In this document: in pieces, positions 1-9,860 of the stretch | Layout: every line of letters starts with the position of its first letter | How positions within the stretch are numbered: the stretch's first letter is position 1 | Assembly (NCBI GenBank): GCA_008828725.1 | Contig: MEHQ01000504.1 | Location: forward strand, 112,333-176,332 | Direction of reading: 5' to 3' | Origin: Saccharina japonica | Taxonomy: Eukaryota > Sar > Phaeophyceae > Laminariales > Laminariaceae | DNA length: 64,000 bases | Program-made: the position numbers and the translations under genes | Notes under the pieces: model-generated | Databases searched by the model: none | The model's input: only the letters and a program-made list of their open reading frames with translations | What the model was told of the DNA's origin: nothing

Positions 1-54
1 CCCCCCCCCCCCCCCCCCCCCCCCCGCCCCCCCCGGTCTCCCCGACCCCTCCCG
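1..54. repeat. Poly-C tract at window start
   Basis: The window opens with a cytosine run broken by single G, T and A bases. Similar poly-C or poly-G tracts recur beside the I-repeats further in. Homopolymers this long are prone to length errors. Confidence 0.9.
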
Positions 55-344
55 ATGGACGCATGCGGCTATAGGAGTTCCACACTGGATTATAGTATAG
101 TAGTTCCACAACTCACCTCAAAACTGATTTCGGGCGACAACGGAAGCGTGGAACCCAATGACATTCCCATCATAGCCTATGGACATATCACGAACAGTAC
201 TGTGAAAATACTATTGGACGTATATATTTGTATATACCCACGATACGGCAGTATTGGGTGTATGTAGGAGCTTGGTCAGCCGGGAGCCGGATTTTTTTCT
301 TTTTTTCCCGACATAAAACATCTACTGTACCCTTAATATTATAG
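55..344. other. No recognisable gene or repeat
   Basis: I see no coding signal in this stretch. It contains short TA-bounded words such as TATATATTTGTATATA and a TACTGTA near 314. A 70-codon open frame at 55-267 has no recognisable protein character. Confidence 0.5.
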
Positions 345-566
345 CAAGAGTGAGTCGATGGGTCACCCCCCCCGTGTCATCCCTCCAACTCTTTAAAACA
401 CTCAGAATAAGAGCAAGTGAGTCGATGGGCACCCCGCCCAGTGTCATCCCTACAACTCTTAAAAACACTCACAATAAGCGCGTGCATCCCTACAAGACTA
501 AAAAACACTCAGAATAAGAGCGTGCATCCTTACAACGCTTGAAAACACTCAGAATAAGAGTATGGA
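345..566. repeat. Short tandem repeat built on a CACTCAGAATAAGAG core
   Basis: Four degenerate units share 'catccctacaactct', an A-rich stretch and 'cactcagaataagag'. The first two also share 'gagtcgatgggcaccc'. A single related unit lies at 19066-19135, with an extra TA-bounded word near its end. No coding function is evident. Confidence 0.75.
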
Positions 567-1117
567 CTGCTGTACCTATGAGTGTTATTATACGTACAGA
601 AGTAGTAGTCCACAGGTTGCACATAGGCGTCTGTCCTCCGGTACGTACCGCTCACGAAACGCTCGCGGCGACGCCCTTGACCCATTCAGAACTGAATAAA
701 AAATGTCCCACACTAATTCCAGGTAGTTTGTCTCCACATTCGTGGGACCAGTTCTTTAGGGGTTAACCCGTTCAGAACTGATGAAAAAATATCCCACACT
801 ACTTCCAAGTAGTTTGTCCCCAAATTCGTGGCACCAGTTCTTAAGGGGTTAACCCGTTCAGAACTGACAAAAAAAATATCCCGCACTAATTCCAAGTAGT
901 TTGTTCCCAAATACGTGGGACCAGTTCTTAAGGGGCTGTAGCCCGTTCAGAACTGATAAAAAATTATCCCAAACTAATTTCAAGCAGTTTGTCCCCAAAT
1001 TCGTGGCACCAGTTCTTAAGGGGTTAACCCGTTCAGAACTGATAAAAAAAAATATCCCGCACTAATTCCAAGTAGTTTGTTCCCAAATACGTGGGACCAG
1101 TTCTTAAGGGGCTGTAA

Positions 1118-1294
1118 CCCGTTCAGAACTGATAAAAAAATTATCCCAAACTTATTTCAAGTAGTTTGTCCACAAACACGTGGGACCAGTTCTTAACCCT
1201 TATAGAACTGGAGTCCCGTTTTGGGGACAAATGACTTAAGAGTTAGAGTGATTTGTCCCCAAAACGGGACTGCAGTCCTAAATGGGTTAAGGGG
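1118..1294. mobile_element. MITE-A copy split by a nested MITE-A2
   Basis: The host copy runs 1118-1192, stops at its internal TTAA, and resumes as the terminal GGGG at 1291-1294 after the nested element. Uninterrupted copies read 'agttcTTAAgggg' here, so the break falls exactly at a TTAA. Confidence 0.85.
1197..1286. mobile_element. Nested MITE-A2 (90 bp) with TTAA duplication
   Basis: This subfamily starts CCCTTATAGAACTGGAG and ends CAGTCCTAAATGGG. Its two halves are nearly perfect inverted repeats around GTCCCGTTTTGGGGACA, so the transcript would fold as a hairpin. TTAA lies at 1193-1196 and again at 1287-1290. This is direct evidence for a TTAA target-site duplication. Confidence 0.88.
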
Positions 1295-1383
1295 TTAACC
1301 CATTCAGAACTGAAAAACATAGTCCTCACTAATTTCAAGTAGTTTGTCCACAAGATGTGTGGGACCAGTTGTTAAGGGGTTAA

Positions 1384-1690
1384 TAAGAGGTACTGCTGTT
1401 TGTATCTGCTGGGACTCACGAGAGCGCTCCGAAAGCTCTAGGAGGGACACTTGGAACACACGCTTTGAAGAGGTCTGGGGACGCTTGCGGGCATATACAC
1501 GTCCTGGGGACGCGCTGGCGGAGGCTCTTGGACCCTCTCGGAGACTGTGAACGTCGCTGCACCCGGCGAGAGCTCGGAGGGCGCTATCATATTCATACGA
1601 CTAACTGTGTGTGGAGAGGTCTGGGTGACCCCAAAAAACGAAATTGTGAAGAAACAAAAAGGACCTCGTACAGTGCGAGCATGTAGGGTA
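1384..1690. other. Unassigned stretch
   Basis: No repeat family or convincing ORF was recognised here. Overlapping 68-73 codon frames in different phases look random. Confidence 0.4.
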
Positions 1691-1691
1691 T

Positions 1692-1715
1692 TATATATAT
1701 ATATATATATATGTA
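1692..1715. repeat. (TA)n microsatellite
   Basis: An uninterrupted TA dinucleotide run, continuing into 'tgtatacgtactcgtg'. Confidence 0.9.
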
Positions 1716-1830
1716 TACGTACTCGTGTGCTGCTTGTTCACTCTTGTCACGAGACATAGGGATAATGTGAACATTACATATTCATCCAAAACCGTCCTTA
1801 TGTTTCGGGAAAGGTTGGTCGTTAAGGTAC

Positions 1831-2340
1831 CCCCCCCCCCCCCCCCCCATGCTCCGTCTCGAAAGGGATGCGTGGTCAATGGTCAAATGACTAAGGCAAG
1901 CAACAAATGCGTACCCCCCCCCCCGCCGGACGCGAGGGTCTATGGTCATACAACTACGGACGTGCATGACATGAATACCCCCACCGCTCCGTCTCGAAAG
2001 GGATGCGTGGTCAATGGTCAAATGACTAACGGGCATGCATGAAAATCAGTACACCCCCCCCCCGCCGGACGCGAGGGTCTATGGTCATACAACTACGGAC
2101 GTGCATGACATGAATACCCCCACCGCTCCGTCTCGAAAGGGATGCGTGGTCAATGGTCAAATGACTAAGGCAAGCAACAAATGCGTACCCCCCCCCCCGC
2201 CGGACGCGAGGGTCTATGGTCATACAACTACGGACGTGCATGACATGAATACCCCCACCGTTCCGCCTCGAAAGGGATGCACGGTCAATAGTCAAATGAC
2301 TAACGCAAGCAACAAAAGAGTAGACCCCTCCCCGTGACCC
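1831..2340. repeat. I-repeat tandem array, about 135-bp unit
   Basis: The word 'ctccgtctcgaaaggg' (or the variant 'ttccgcctcgaaaggg') recurs at about 1851, 1986, 2125 and 2260, giving a 135-139 bp period. Each unit contains 'atgcgtggtcaatggtcaaa', a poly-C run, then 'gacgcgagggtctatggtca' and 'cggacgtgcatgacatgaa'. Single or partial copies of both modules occur at 12.2, 19.5, 20.1, 25.9, 27.6, 28.2, 34.3, 39.4 and 48.9 kb. Long frames through the array are a by-product of the period and are not convincing genes. Confidence 0.85.
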
Positions 2341-2433
2341 CTCCCCCCCCAAAACACTTTCCCCCCTGTCCCTGAAACACTTCCCACCCTCCCCCTCCCT
2401 TCCCAGTCCGACACGACTCAATGGCAGGGGCTC

Positions 2434-3371
2434 TCACCTCTCCCGAAGCACTTCTATGGTCGCCAAGTCCGCAGGGTCGCTACCACCACTCCCTTCTCCC
2501 CCTCCTCCTCCTCCTGCCCCCTTTTTCCCTTCTCCCTCTCCTCCTCCTTCTGCTGCTGTTCCTTGTGCGTCGCCTACGCTGCGGGTGTCCGCCTCGCCTG
2601 TTTCGCCTGTACTTGAGTTGATGGCGCCGATCTCCGTCGCCGCCGTCCCCTCCTCAGCCTCCTCCCCCTCCCCCCCTTCCTTCTTCTTGGCCTGATGGTC
2701 GCCTTTCCCCTCGGCAGCGTCGACGCCACCAGCAACGTTCTTTCCGTCCATGACGGTCGACACTGCCGCTGCTGCTGCTGCTGCTACTGCTGGTGCTGGT
2801 GCTGCTGCGGGTGGTGCTGCTGCTACGGGTGGTACTGCGGGTGGTGCTGTTGGTGGTGCTCCCGCTGGTGAGGCTGCTGGCCCTGCTGCTGCTGCTGGTG
2901 CTAGTGGTGGTGACACTGCTGGCGATGCTACAGCTGCTGCTGCTGCTGCTGCTGCTACCGCTGCTGGTGCTGCTGCCGCTGGTGCCGCTTGTGTGGGTGG
3001 TACTGGTGTTGCTGCTGCTTCGGCTGTTGCTGCTGTTGTTGCCGGTGCTGGTGTTGGCGCTGCCGCTGGTGTCGGGGAAGAGGACGGTGACATCGTTGCA
3101 TCCTTGAAGCTCGCCGGCGTTGTCCCTGCTGCCGCTGCTGCTGCTGTTACTGCCTCATCTGCTGCTGCTCCCGCTGCTGCTTCTCCTCCTCCTGCTGCTG
3201 CTGCTGCTGCTGCTGCTCCTCCTGCAGCCACTGCTGCTGCTGCTGTCGCCGCTGCTGCTGCTGCTGCTGGTGCTCCTGCTAGCGCTGCTGCCGCCGCTGC
3301 CGCTCCTGCTCCTGCTGCTGGTACCGCTGCTGCTGTTCCTGCTGCTGCTGCTGGTACGTTCGCTCTTGATC

Positions 3372-3415
<44 letters not shown>

Positions 3416-5673
3416 ACTGGTGCTGCTGCTGGTGCTTCTGCTGCTCCTGGCGATGTGGCCGCCGCGGTTGCCGCCGGCTCTCTCGCCGCCGCCGCCGCTG
3501 CTGCGGTCGCTTTCGCTGTTGCCGCTGCCGTTGCCGCTGCCGCTGCCGCCGCTTCTGCCGCCGCTGCCACCGCCGCCGCTGCCTTAGCCTTCGCCTTTGC
3601 CGGGCTCGACGATGACGATGACGTCGTCGACGCTGGTGGTGGCGGGGACGAAAACGACGAAGACCTCCACAAACTCATGATCCCTCCCCCCGAAGCTGCC
3701 GGCGCAGCTGCCCCCCCCGCCGCCGCGGTCGCCGCTGCCGCCGCCCCCGAAGCCGACGAGGACGTAAACGAGGACGACCTGAACGATGCCGACAAAGGTC
3801 TCCACCTGCCCCTGGTTCTTCCGGGGGAAGCCCGCGCTCGCGGCGCGGCCGCCGCCGCCGCTGCGAGCGCCTCCGCATCAGCGGCAGCCGCTTTCATTAG
3901 CTCCGCTTCCACCGCCGCCGCTTCCGCCGCCGCTGCTGCTGCCACTTTGGCGGCCTCTGCCGCTGCCGTGGCTGTGGCGGCGGCCTCTACTGCTGCCGCT
4001 GTCGCCGCTGCCGCCGCTCGAGCGGTTGCCGCGGCTGCCTCTTGCTGGGCGGTAGGCGCAGCCGTTGTAGGTGTTGCTGTCGCCGCTGCTGCTGCTGCTG
4101 CTGCTGCTGCCTCTGCGGCGGTTGCGGCTGCGCGCTTCGCCGTTCCCGCCGCGGCTTGCCTTGCCGCTGCTGCTGCTGGTTGCTGTTTCGCCTTTGTCTT
4201 TGCTGCTGCTGCTGGCTGTTGCTTCACCTTCGCCACTGCTGGCTGCTGCTTGGGCTTCGCTGCCGTTGCTGGCTGCTGCTTCACCTTTGCTGCCACTGGC
4301 TGTTGCTTAGACTTCGCTGCTGCTGCTAGCTCCTTAGCCTTCGCTGCCGCCGTCTTCTTGGCCGTCGCTGCTGCTGCCTTCTTGGCCTTCGTGGACGCTG
4401 TCGCTGCGGCTGCTGCTGCCGCTGCTGCCTGCTTCGCCGTTGCTGCCGCTGCCGCCGCTGCTGCTGCTGCCTTCTTCGGGTTCGCTGCCGCCGCCTGCTT
4501 CGCTTTCGTTGCGGCTGTCGCCGCTGCTTGTTTCGACTTGGTTGCCGCCGCTGCTGCCGCCGCCGGTTTTGTCCCCGTCGCGTTTTTCGCGTCCGCCACC
4601 ACCAATTCTGCCGCGGCAGCTGCCGCCGCCAACGCCGCTGTTGTCGCCTCTGCCTCTGCCGCCGCCGCTATCGCTCTCTCGCGCTTGATTCGGAAAATTT
4701 CGTCCCGCCGAGACGTGGACAGGCCGTTGCCACCGCCCCCAATACAACTGTCGCTATCGCTGTCACTCATGCTCTCGCCGTCGCTGTCGCTTCTCCTGCC
4801 GAACCCCTTGTAAACGTTGTGGCCCTTGTACCCCGCTGGGCCGTTGGCCCGGCCATAGCCGTTGGAGTAGGGACGACCGCTGCTGCCGGCATGGCCGTTG
4901 CTGCGGCCAATATAGCCGTTGGCGACGTCGTGGAGTTCGATGCCGTCGTAGTTGGAACCGTCGTGGCTGCTGTGCTCGCCGTAGCTGCTACCCCCACAGT
5001 GGCTGTTGCTATTGCAACTTCCGGGGGTGATGAGACCGTTGAATCCTCCTCCATAGCCGTTGAGGTCTTCGTGGCCGGTAATGCCTGGAAATTCGCGAGG
5101 GGTTTCATGGCCGATGAGGTCGGGATGGCCGGTATAGCCGTTGCGGAGGATATAGCTGTTGGGATCTTCGTCGCCCGCGGTGGTCGTAGAAGCAGGATCT
5201 CTCTCGCTGTCATTGTTGTGGTTGTTCTGGGTGATGCTGCTGTTGATGTTGCTGCTGCTATTGTTGATGGTGTTGGTGATGGTGTTGCTGGTCATAGTGT
5301 TGCTCGCGTTCTCTTTGCTGTTGTTGGTAGCGACATTGCCCCTGATGGTGGTGGTGGTGGTGCTGTTGTTGGTGTTAGTCTTAATTTTGCTGCCGTTCGT
5401 TTTAGTGCCGTCATCCTCGTTTTTGTTGTTGTTGGTGGTGTTGTTGCTGCTGCTTACGGCGTTCTTGGTGACGTTGCCCTTGGCACCGTTGCCGACGCTA
5501 GGCTTGCTGGTGCTGTTGCTGTTGCTGATGCCGTTGCCGATCCGGCTGCCGCTGCTGCTGCTTTTGTTCTTGTTGCCGTTGTTCTTGTTCAACAGGTTTT
5601 GGATGTACATGTTGCCGATACTGCTGTTGCTGCTAACGCTCTTCTTCACGCTGCTCTCCTTGTCCTTCTTCAA
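2434..5673 (-). CDS. Large low-complexity Ala/Gly/Ser-rich protein, function unknown
   Basis: A single minus-strand frame stays open for about 1080 codons. The frame enters at 5709 after a stop. The first ATG is at 5610, so about 1058 residues are expected if it is unspliced; residue numbers here count from 5673. Residues 1-160 are Asn/Ser/Thr-rich. Residues 165-300 are Gly/His/Tyr-rich with repeated NGY and GHE/GHP motifs. An acidic SDSDGESMSDSDSDS patch near 300 precedes a charged SRRDEIFRIKRERA segment. About 480-530 carries five KQQPA/V repeats in Ala/Lys sequence. From 560 to 980 it is mainly poly-Ala with Pro and Gly, and the last 80 residues are acidic and Gly-rich, ending ATIEVLRER. 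I see no catalytic domain, signal peptide or membrane span. The N-terminal third uses varied codons rather than one triplet, which favours a real protein. The Ala part is largely (GCN)n, so its length may be inflated by repeat expansion. A scaffold, chromatin or secreted structural protein is possible; I cannot choose. Confidence 0.5.
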
Positions 5674-5768
5674 GCTGCCGCCGCCGCCACCACCGCCACC
5701 AACACCCCTTCCGTCTGCTCACAGCTCACCATCTGTCCGCGAACTTGACAACGCCCTCGCCCGGGCGG

Positions 5769-6335
5769 TCAAGCATCGCCACCGCCACCACCACCCCCGC
5801 CACCGCCGCTGCCCCCGTTCCCCCCGGCAACATCGCCATCACCACTTCCGACACCACCACCACCAGCACCCCCAGCATCACCACCACCACCTCCCACACC
5901 GCTGCTGTTGCTGCTGCTGCTGCTGCTGCCGCTTGTGATGACAACATTCTCCCTCACCAGCTGCTGCGTGTTCCTATCCTCGCCATTGTCCCCATCACTC
6001 TCCACTCCTTTCCGAGGGGGGCGAATGGCGGCAGCCGCGGGGCTCGGCGCCTTATTCTGGGAGGAAGGCGACTTGCTATGGGAAGAAGGCGTGCTCGTGG
6101 TGTGGCCAGAAAACGAGAGGGGGCGGCGGGCGGTAGGCCTGCCGCTGCTGCCGCCGCCGCCGCCGCTGCTGCTTCCGTAGCCGCTGCCGACGCCTCCGGC
6201 GCCAGCGGTGCTGCTACCCCCGCCGCTGCCGCGGTTCAAGAAGCGAGACCTGGTGATGGTCATGGCGGACACGGCCCTCGATGTCGCCGCCGCCTTCTTA
6301 GCCGCCGCCGCCGTGGGGATGGCGCTGTTGCTCAT
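5769..6335 (-). CDS. Possible upstream exon or small Ser/Gly-rich ORF
   Basis: A 188-codon minus-strand ORF starts at ATG 6335 (MSNSAIPTAAAAKKAAATSR). It is Ser/Gly/Ala-rich like the larger ORF downstream, has an RPPRKGVESDGDNGEDR charged stretch near 110-125, and ends in poly-Gly. It lies 96 bp upstream of the 2434-5673 frame in a different phase. The two could therefore be exons of one gene joined by a short intron, with GTGAGC near 5728 and AG sites near 5700 on the minus strand. The splice sites are not decisive. The start codon lies about 15 bp from the telomere-like block, so any 5-prime UTR or promoter would lie within it. Confidence 0.35.
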   Translation of the reverse strand: MSNSAIPTAAAAKKAAATSRAVSAMTITRSRFLNRGSGGGSSTAGAGGVGSGYGSSSGGGGGSSGRPTARRPLSFSGHTTSTPSSHSKSPSSQNKAPSPAAAAIRPPRKGVESDGDNGEDRNTQQLVRENVVITSGSSSSSSNSSGVGGGGGDAGGAGGGGVGSGDGDVAGGNGGSGGGGGGGGGGDA

Positions 6336-6351
6336 CGTGCGCTGCCGTGGT

Positions 6352-6778
6352 TAGGGTGGGATAAGGGTAGGGTAGGGTAAGGGTGGGGTAGGGTAAGGGT
6401 AGGGTAGGGTAGGGTAGGGTAGGGTAGGGTAGGGTAGGGTAAGGTAAGGGAATGGTTGGGTAGTGTAGGGTAGTGGAGGGTAGTGTAGGGTAGTGTAGGG
6501 TAGTGTAAGGTAGTGTAGGGTAGGGTAGGGTGAGGGTAGGGTAGGCTAAGGGAATGGTAGGGTAGGGTAGGGTAGGGTAGGGTGGGGCAGAGTAAAGGTA
6601 GGGTAAGCTAAGGGTAGGGTAGGGTAGGGTAGGGTAGCGTAGCGTAGCGTAGCGTAGCGTAGCGTAGCGTAGCGTAGTGTAGGTAGGGTAGGGTAGCGTA
6701 GGGTAGGGAAAGGTACGGTACGGTAGGGTAGGGTAGGTTACGGTAGCGGAGGGTGGTAGGGTAGAGAAGGGCAAGGGT
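6352..6778. repeat. Degenerate telomere-like (TAGGG)n block
   Basis: The plus strand reads TAGGG repeats with variants TAAGGG, TAGTG and an eight-copy TAGCG run near 6636-6676. It is interstitial, not at a sequence end. On the strand of the neighbouring ORF it reads CCCTA repeats immediately upstream of the putative start. It could be a relic of telomere healing or fusion, or an independently expanded minisatellite. Confidence 0.85.
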
Positions 6779-7621
6779 CGGATTGGGGTATAGGGCAAGG
6801 GGTGCTCTTAGGGCTGTGATGGACGTTAGGGTAGAGGGGTGGGCTAATTTTTTGCGGGTTCACCGCGGGCTTTTCGGCCGCCGCCGCCAGCACCGCCGAA
6901 CAGGATTATACCCATGTCAAGCAAATCACCCTACGATTTGCTGTCATACGTACGACGGAATAACCATCAAATGATTGAAAACTCTGGCGGGGCATATAAT
7001 TCCCGTTGGTATATACTCCAATATCAACATTGAACGGAGTTTACACAAAGTACCTCCCACAGAGTGGAAAATATTAACGGCTGACCACGGGCAAGGTCAA
7101 GGCATACATCGGAAGCGAAAAGAACAATAGATTTGATGCCTATTGTACTGATATATACTACTGTATACCGTATATACAAGGCGACGTATCACCAGTTTAG
7201 TTAGGGCGATACTCGTACGTCGTAGCTCAAATCCGGCGTATCATGTAAAATATCACACACAGAATCAGTTGCATGACTATTGATGCCTTAATAAGTTTAC
7301 GAGCAGTGTCGTACAAAAACACACACAGGAAAATAACAAAAATGACCAAACTATTAAAATATTAAAACTATCAAATGCCGAACGTAAAAAGATAAAAAGA
7401 TCGCCCTCTCACCCGAGCGCAAGACGATAGTTTTGTTGTGACGCCTGCAATGCACTCTCGGGCTATCAAATCAAATAATACGGGACTTACCGTAGGTACA
7501 AATCATACCGAAGGGCTGTTTGTATAAATTAACAATTCTATATACCAGGTACACAAAAAAAAAAAAAACAATATTCCGAAATATTTATTTATCGTGAGAT
7601 TATCATATCATAATTATATAT
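6779..7621. other. Gene-free unique stretch
   Basis: I find no repeat family or supported ORF over about 840 bp. The sequence becomes AT-rich after 7250, with A-runs near 7554 and a TACCAGGTA word near 7543. Confidence 0.4.
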
Positions 7622-7671
7622 GTGTGTGTGTGTGTTCTTCACATTAAACCTTCCTTTCTACCCGTGTACCA
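7622..7671 (-). mobile_element. Retroposon F, severely truncated copy
   Basis: The plus strand begins with (TG)n, then 'ttcttcacattaaacc' and 'ttcctttctacccgt', then diverges. Read on the minus strand this is the constant right end of F (GGTTTAATGTGAAGAAC plus an AC tail) with only about 45 bp of body kept. Confidence 0.7.
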
Positions 7672-7909
7672 GCGGGTGAAAAAAAAACAAATATTGCAGA
7701 AGTATTAATAGTCCGATTCGATTTATCAGTCCAGTTACGTAGTTAGTTATCACCGCATGCAGGCAGAGGGCGAACGTGGAAATCGGAAAAGTCATCCGTT
7801 GCTGGCATCGTTGTGTTGTGGCTACTACATATATGTGTTGTATCATACTGTACCTGCAAATGGGAAGTTCGTTCCCTCTGGCCTCTGGTACATAGAACTA
7901 AATATTACT

Positions 7910-8008
7910 GGGGACCACAGCAGTAAATAGAACCAAATATTGTCGGTAATAATAGTTAAATATATAGGTTTTAGTGTACACAGTAGGTTCTATTTACTAT
8001 GGTCCCCC
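7910..8008. mobile_element. MITE-D copy
   Basis: Inverted ends are GGGGACC...AGTAAATAGAACC and TCTATTTACTATGGTCCCC. Inside is 'aaatattgt' and a central 'atataggttttagtgtaca'. The left arm reads CCACAGCAGTAAA where the consensus is CCATAGTAAA. The copy near 11834 shares this variant, so the two belong to one subfamily. Confidence 0.8.
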
Positions 8009-8130
8009 TGGAGTAGTAAAAAATGGTTCTCCGCGTGTGTGTTGTACGAGTATAGCAGCAGTGGTCTCGTTTTACAGCACAAATTTTACAACAACACCGG
8101 CACTACATATTTTTTCTGTCCTTTTTTTAT

Positions 8131-8262
8131 TAACCAGAAATCGGGCTTAGGCTGACGTTCTTATTTGAGAAAGGGGGGTGTCCTACATTAACTTCAGTAT
8201 AATAGCTGGCGACTTTCTTATTTCCCCCGTAATGTGTTGAGTTTCTTGTGGGGCACTTTCTT
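8131..8262. mobile_element. Degenerate MITE-B relic
   Basis: Fragments match MITE-B internal sequence: 'cttatttgagaaagggggg', 'acattaacttcag' and 'tttcttatgaga'. The ends are too diverged to place target sites. Confidence 0.4.
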
Positions 8263-8358
8263 ATGAGAGGGCCGGTAGTGTATAGCGGCAACCGGCATTC
8301 CAGACTATATAATACTAGTGGCCAAGTTACGTGCAAACCATCCCCACCCCCCCCCTCA

Positions 8359-8540
8359 CAAATAGACACACGCTCCCTGAATTCTACAGCCTCAGATTGT
8401 GTCCCCCTCATACGGGATGTACATCCTGCATGAGGACATATACAACCCGTAAGTACGCGCGGTCAAAGTATCACACTCAGCTATATAGCAAAAAGATGAG
8501 TTTCGACGAAATCCTCGATATCAGCTGTTTTTTTTTTTTT
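8359..8540 (-). mobile_element. G-repeat, minus orientation
   Basis: In reverse complement this reads 'cagctg...tcgaggatttcgtcg', 'aaactcatctttt', 'gtatgag...ggacacaatctgaggctg' and 'cagggagcgtgtgtctat', matching the copy at 31485-31668. It carries the internal segment that shorter G copies lack. Confidence 0.7.
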
Positions 8541-8604
8541 GTTTTCAATATATACATAGGGCGAGTAAAAATTGAAGAACACGAAGAGCAAAAGATGTCC
8601 TTAA

Positions 8605-8692
8605 CCCTTATAGGACTGGAGTCCCGTTTTGGGGACAAATTACTTGTTATTAGAGTGGTTTGTCCCCAAAACGGGACTGCAGTCCAAAAGGG
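8605..8692. mobile_element. MITE-A2 copy with TTAA on both sides
   Basis: It starts CCCTTATAGGACTGGAG and ends CAGTCCAAAAGGG, flanked by TTAA at 8601-8604 and 8693-8696. The long inverted arms GTCCCGTTTTGGGGACAAA / TTTGTCCCCAAAACGGGAC are intact, indicating a young copy. Confidence 0.9.
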
Positions 8693-8814
8693 TTAATCCC
8701 CATCTTCAGTGCCGAGCGATTCCCGCCGGCACTCGTATATAAGGCAGTCGGCACTACTCAACGGGCACTTATATAGGGACCACTACTGCTGTATATAGGC
8801 GCTGTTTTTGTTGT

Positions 8815-9308
8815 CATTATTTTTTGTTTCGTTTAGTTTCCCACCCCACCTATAATCTTCGCCTTTCCTTTCTCTCTCCATCTCCTATTACTAATATTCG
8901 TAACTCAGACCCGGGGTCACAAAAGTAGCCGCTTCTCCCTCCTCCCCCACTACGGTTCGTGCCTCGCGTTTTTATCGCGAGATGACGTAACCCCTTAAGA
9001 ACTGGTCCCGCTTATTTGGGGACAAACTACTGAATTTGTGGGATATTTGTTTTCATTCTGAATGCTCGTTGAATTTTTTTTTATTTATGCGTTTCTTTTT
9101 TGCCCTCGTCAACTTTACAGTAGCATCGAACCGCGCCTATCCACGCTGCTAGACGCTCTTATATGATAGCAGTTGATTCCGTTTTTTTTTTTTTTTTTTG
9201 GCAAATAATCTCGAAAAGTCTGACCCACGTGGGAATCGAACCCCGGTACGTACCAGCTCTTAGTAGCATTTTTAGGGTACAACTACGTAGTCCACCGGGG
9301 CGACCGGC
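8815..9308 (-). mobile_element. tRNA-derived SINE interrupted by MITE-A
   Basis: On the minus strand the tRNA-like head starts at the GGTCGCCCCGGTGG at 9307, carries a box B (GGTTCGATTCC) at about 9232-9242, and runs into a body ending near 8815. Box A reads TGGACTA-CGTA-GTTG, that is TGGACTAGTTG with an extra CGTA at 9286-9289. A second TACGTA lies at 9247-9252 just before box B. The body is interrupted by MITE-A at 8991-9064. The anticodon side is altered relative to the 16-kb SINE copies, so this is a distinct subfamily. Confidence 0.7.
8991..9064. mobile_element. MITE-A inside the SINE
   Basis: It starts CCCCTTAAGAACTGGTCCC and continues 'ggggacaaactact...gtgggatatttgtttt', ending near 'cattctgaatg'. 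The left flank is 'cgcgagatgacgtaa', which is SINE body sequence, so the SINE is older than this insertion. Confidence 0.8.
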
Positions 9309-9860
9309 TTACTGCTGCTGTATATTATATATTTATAAAACTGTAAACATTACGTCAGCTGTGAGTACTACCGAGTGAACGGTTGACACTCAACTTTGCA
9401 AGCTGCGTGATACGTTATAGACTAAACACGGTCATTGGGCCGTGCTTGTTCTATATTGGTATAACATTTTTGTGTACCACATAATAAGCATACAACAAGT
9501 GGTTCACTTATGTGTGGCTCGCATACATATATATACATATACATACGAATATATATACACCACAGATATATCTCATATAAAAACCGTTTTTTCTGTATAT
9601 CGAACGAATACACAAGCAGTAGTAAAAGCCCACAAGAGACACCCAGCATGAGGACGGACTATTTATTACATTGTGGGTGCTGTATCATACCAAGGTAAAT
9701 CATATGATATCTCACATCACACCGTTCTTTCCTCCCACCCCAGATTTTTTTTGGAGCCTGTCTCGTCACCACACGACTTAGATTTTCGGCGACACGCTAA
9801 TCTGAGAACAACAACAACAGAGTACTACTCGTACTGTATGCCCACCAGAGACATACTATT
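9309..9860. other. No gene seen; rich in short TA-bounded words
   Basis: Frames of 60-75 codons on both strands run through TATA-like sequence and are not convincing. ATATATACATATACATACG-type runs lie at about 9525-9565. Confidence 0.4.

Larger units (their letters stand above)
681..1379. mobile_element. Array of MITE-A elements (piggyBac-like, TTAA sites)
   Basis: Seven CCCRTTCAGAACTG-ended copies lie head to tail: 681-762, 767-848, 853-935, 942-1023, 1028-1111, 1118-1192 (split) and 1299-1379. An eighth copy of a second subfamily is nested at 1197-1286. Each full copy is 80-84 bp, starts CCC, ends GGGG, carries the core 'aagtagtttgt' and is separated by TTAA or CTGTA. TTAA targets with CCC/GGG termini are known features of the piggyBac superfamily. 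No transposase is present, so these are non-autonomous. An array of this regularity suggests repeated insertion into neighbouring TTAA sites, or tandem amplification. Confidence 0.85.

Noticed and set aside
681-1379. Possible CRISPR array
   Set aside because: The 85-bp units are whole transposons with TTAA sites and there are no unique spacers. The sequence is eukaryotic.
2750-4813. 687-codon plus-strand ORF, almost all Ala/Gly/Val
   Set aside because: It is the opposite-strand reading of the (GCN)n tract of the minus-strand ORF. Its composition follows directly from the triplet repeat and it lacks any non-repeat region of substance.
4528-5748. 406-codon and 259-codon plus-strand ORFs
   Set aside because: They overlap the minus-strand frame in other phases and are Val/Ala- or Leu-rich as expected from complemented triplets.
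6352-6778. True chromosome end
   Set aside because: The block is degenerate and followed by 57 kb of ordinary sequence, so it is interstitial.
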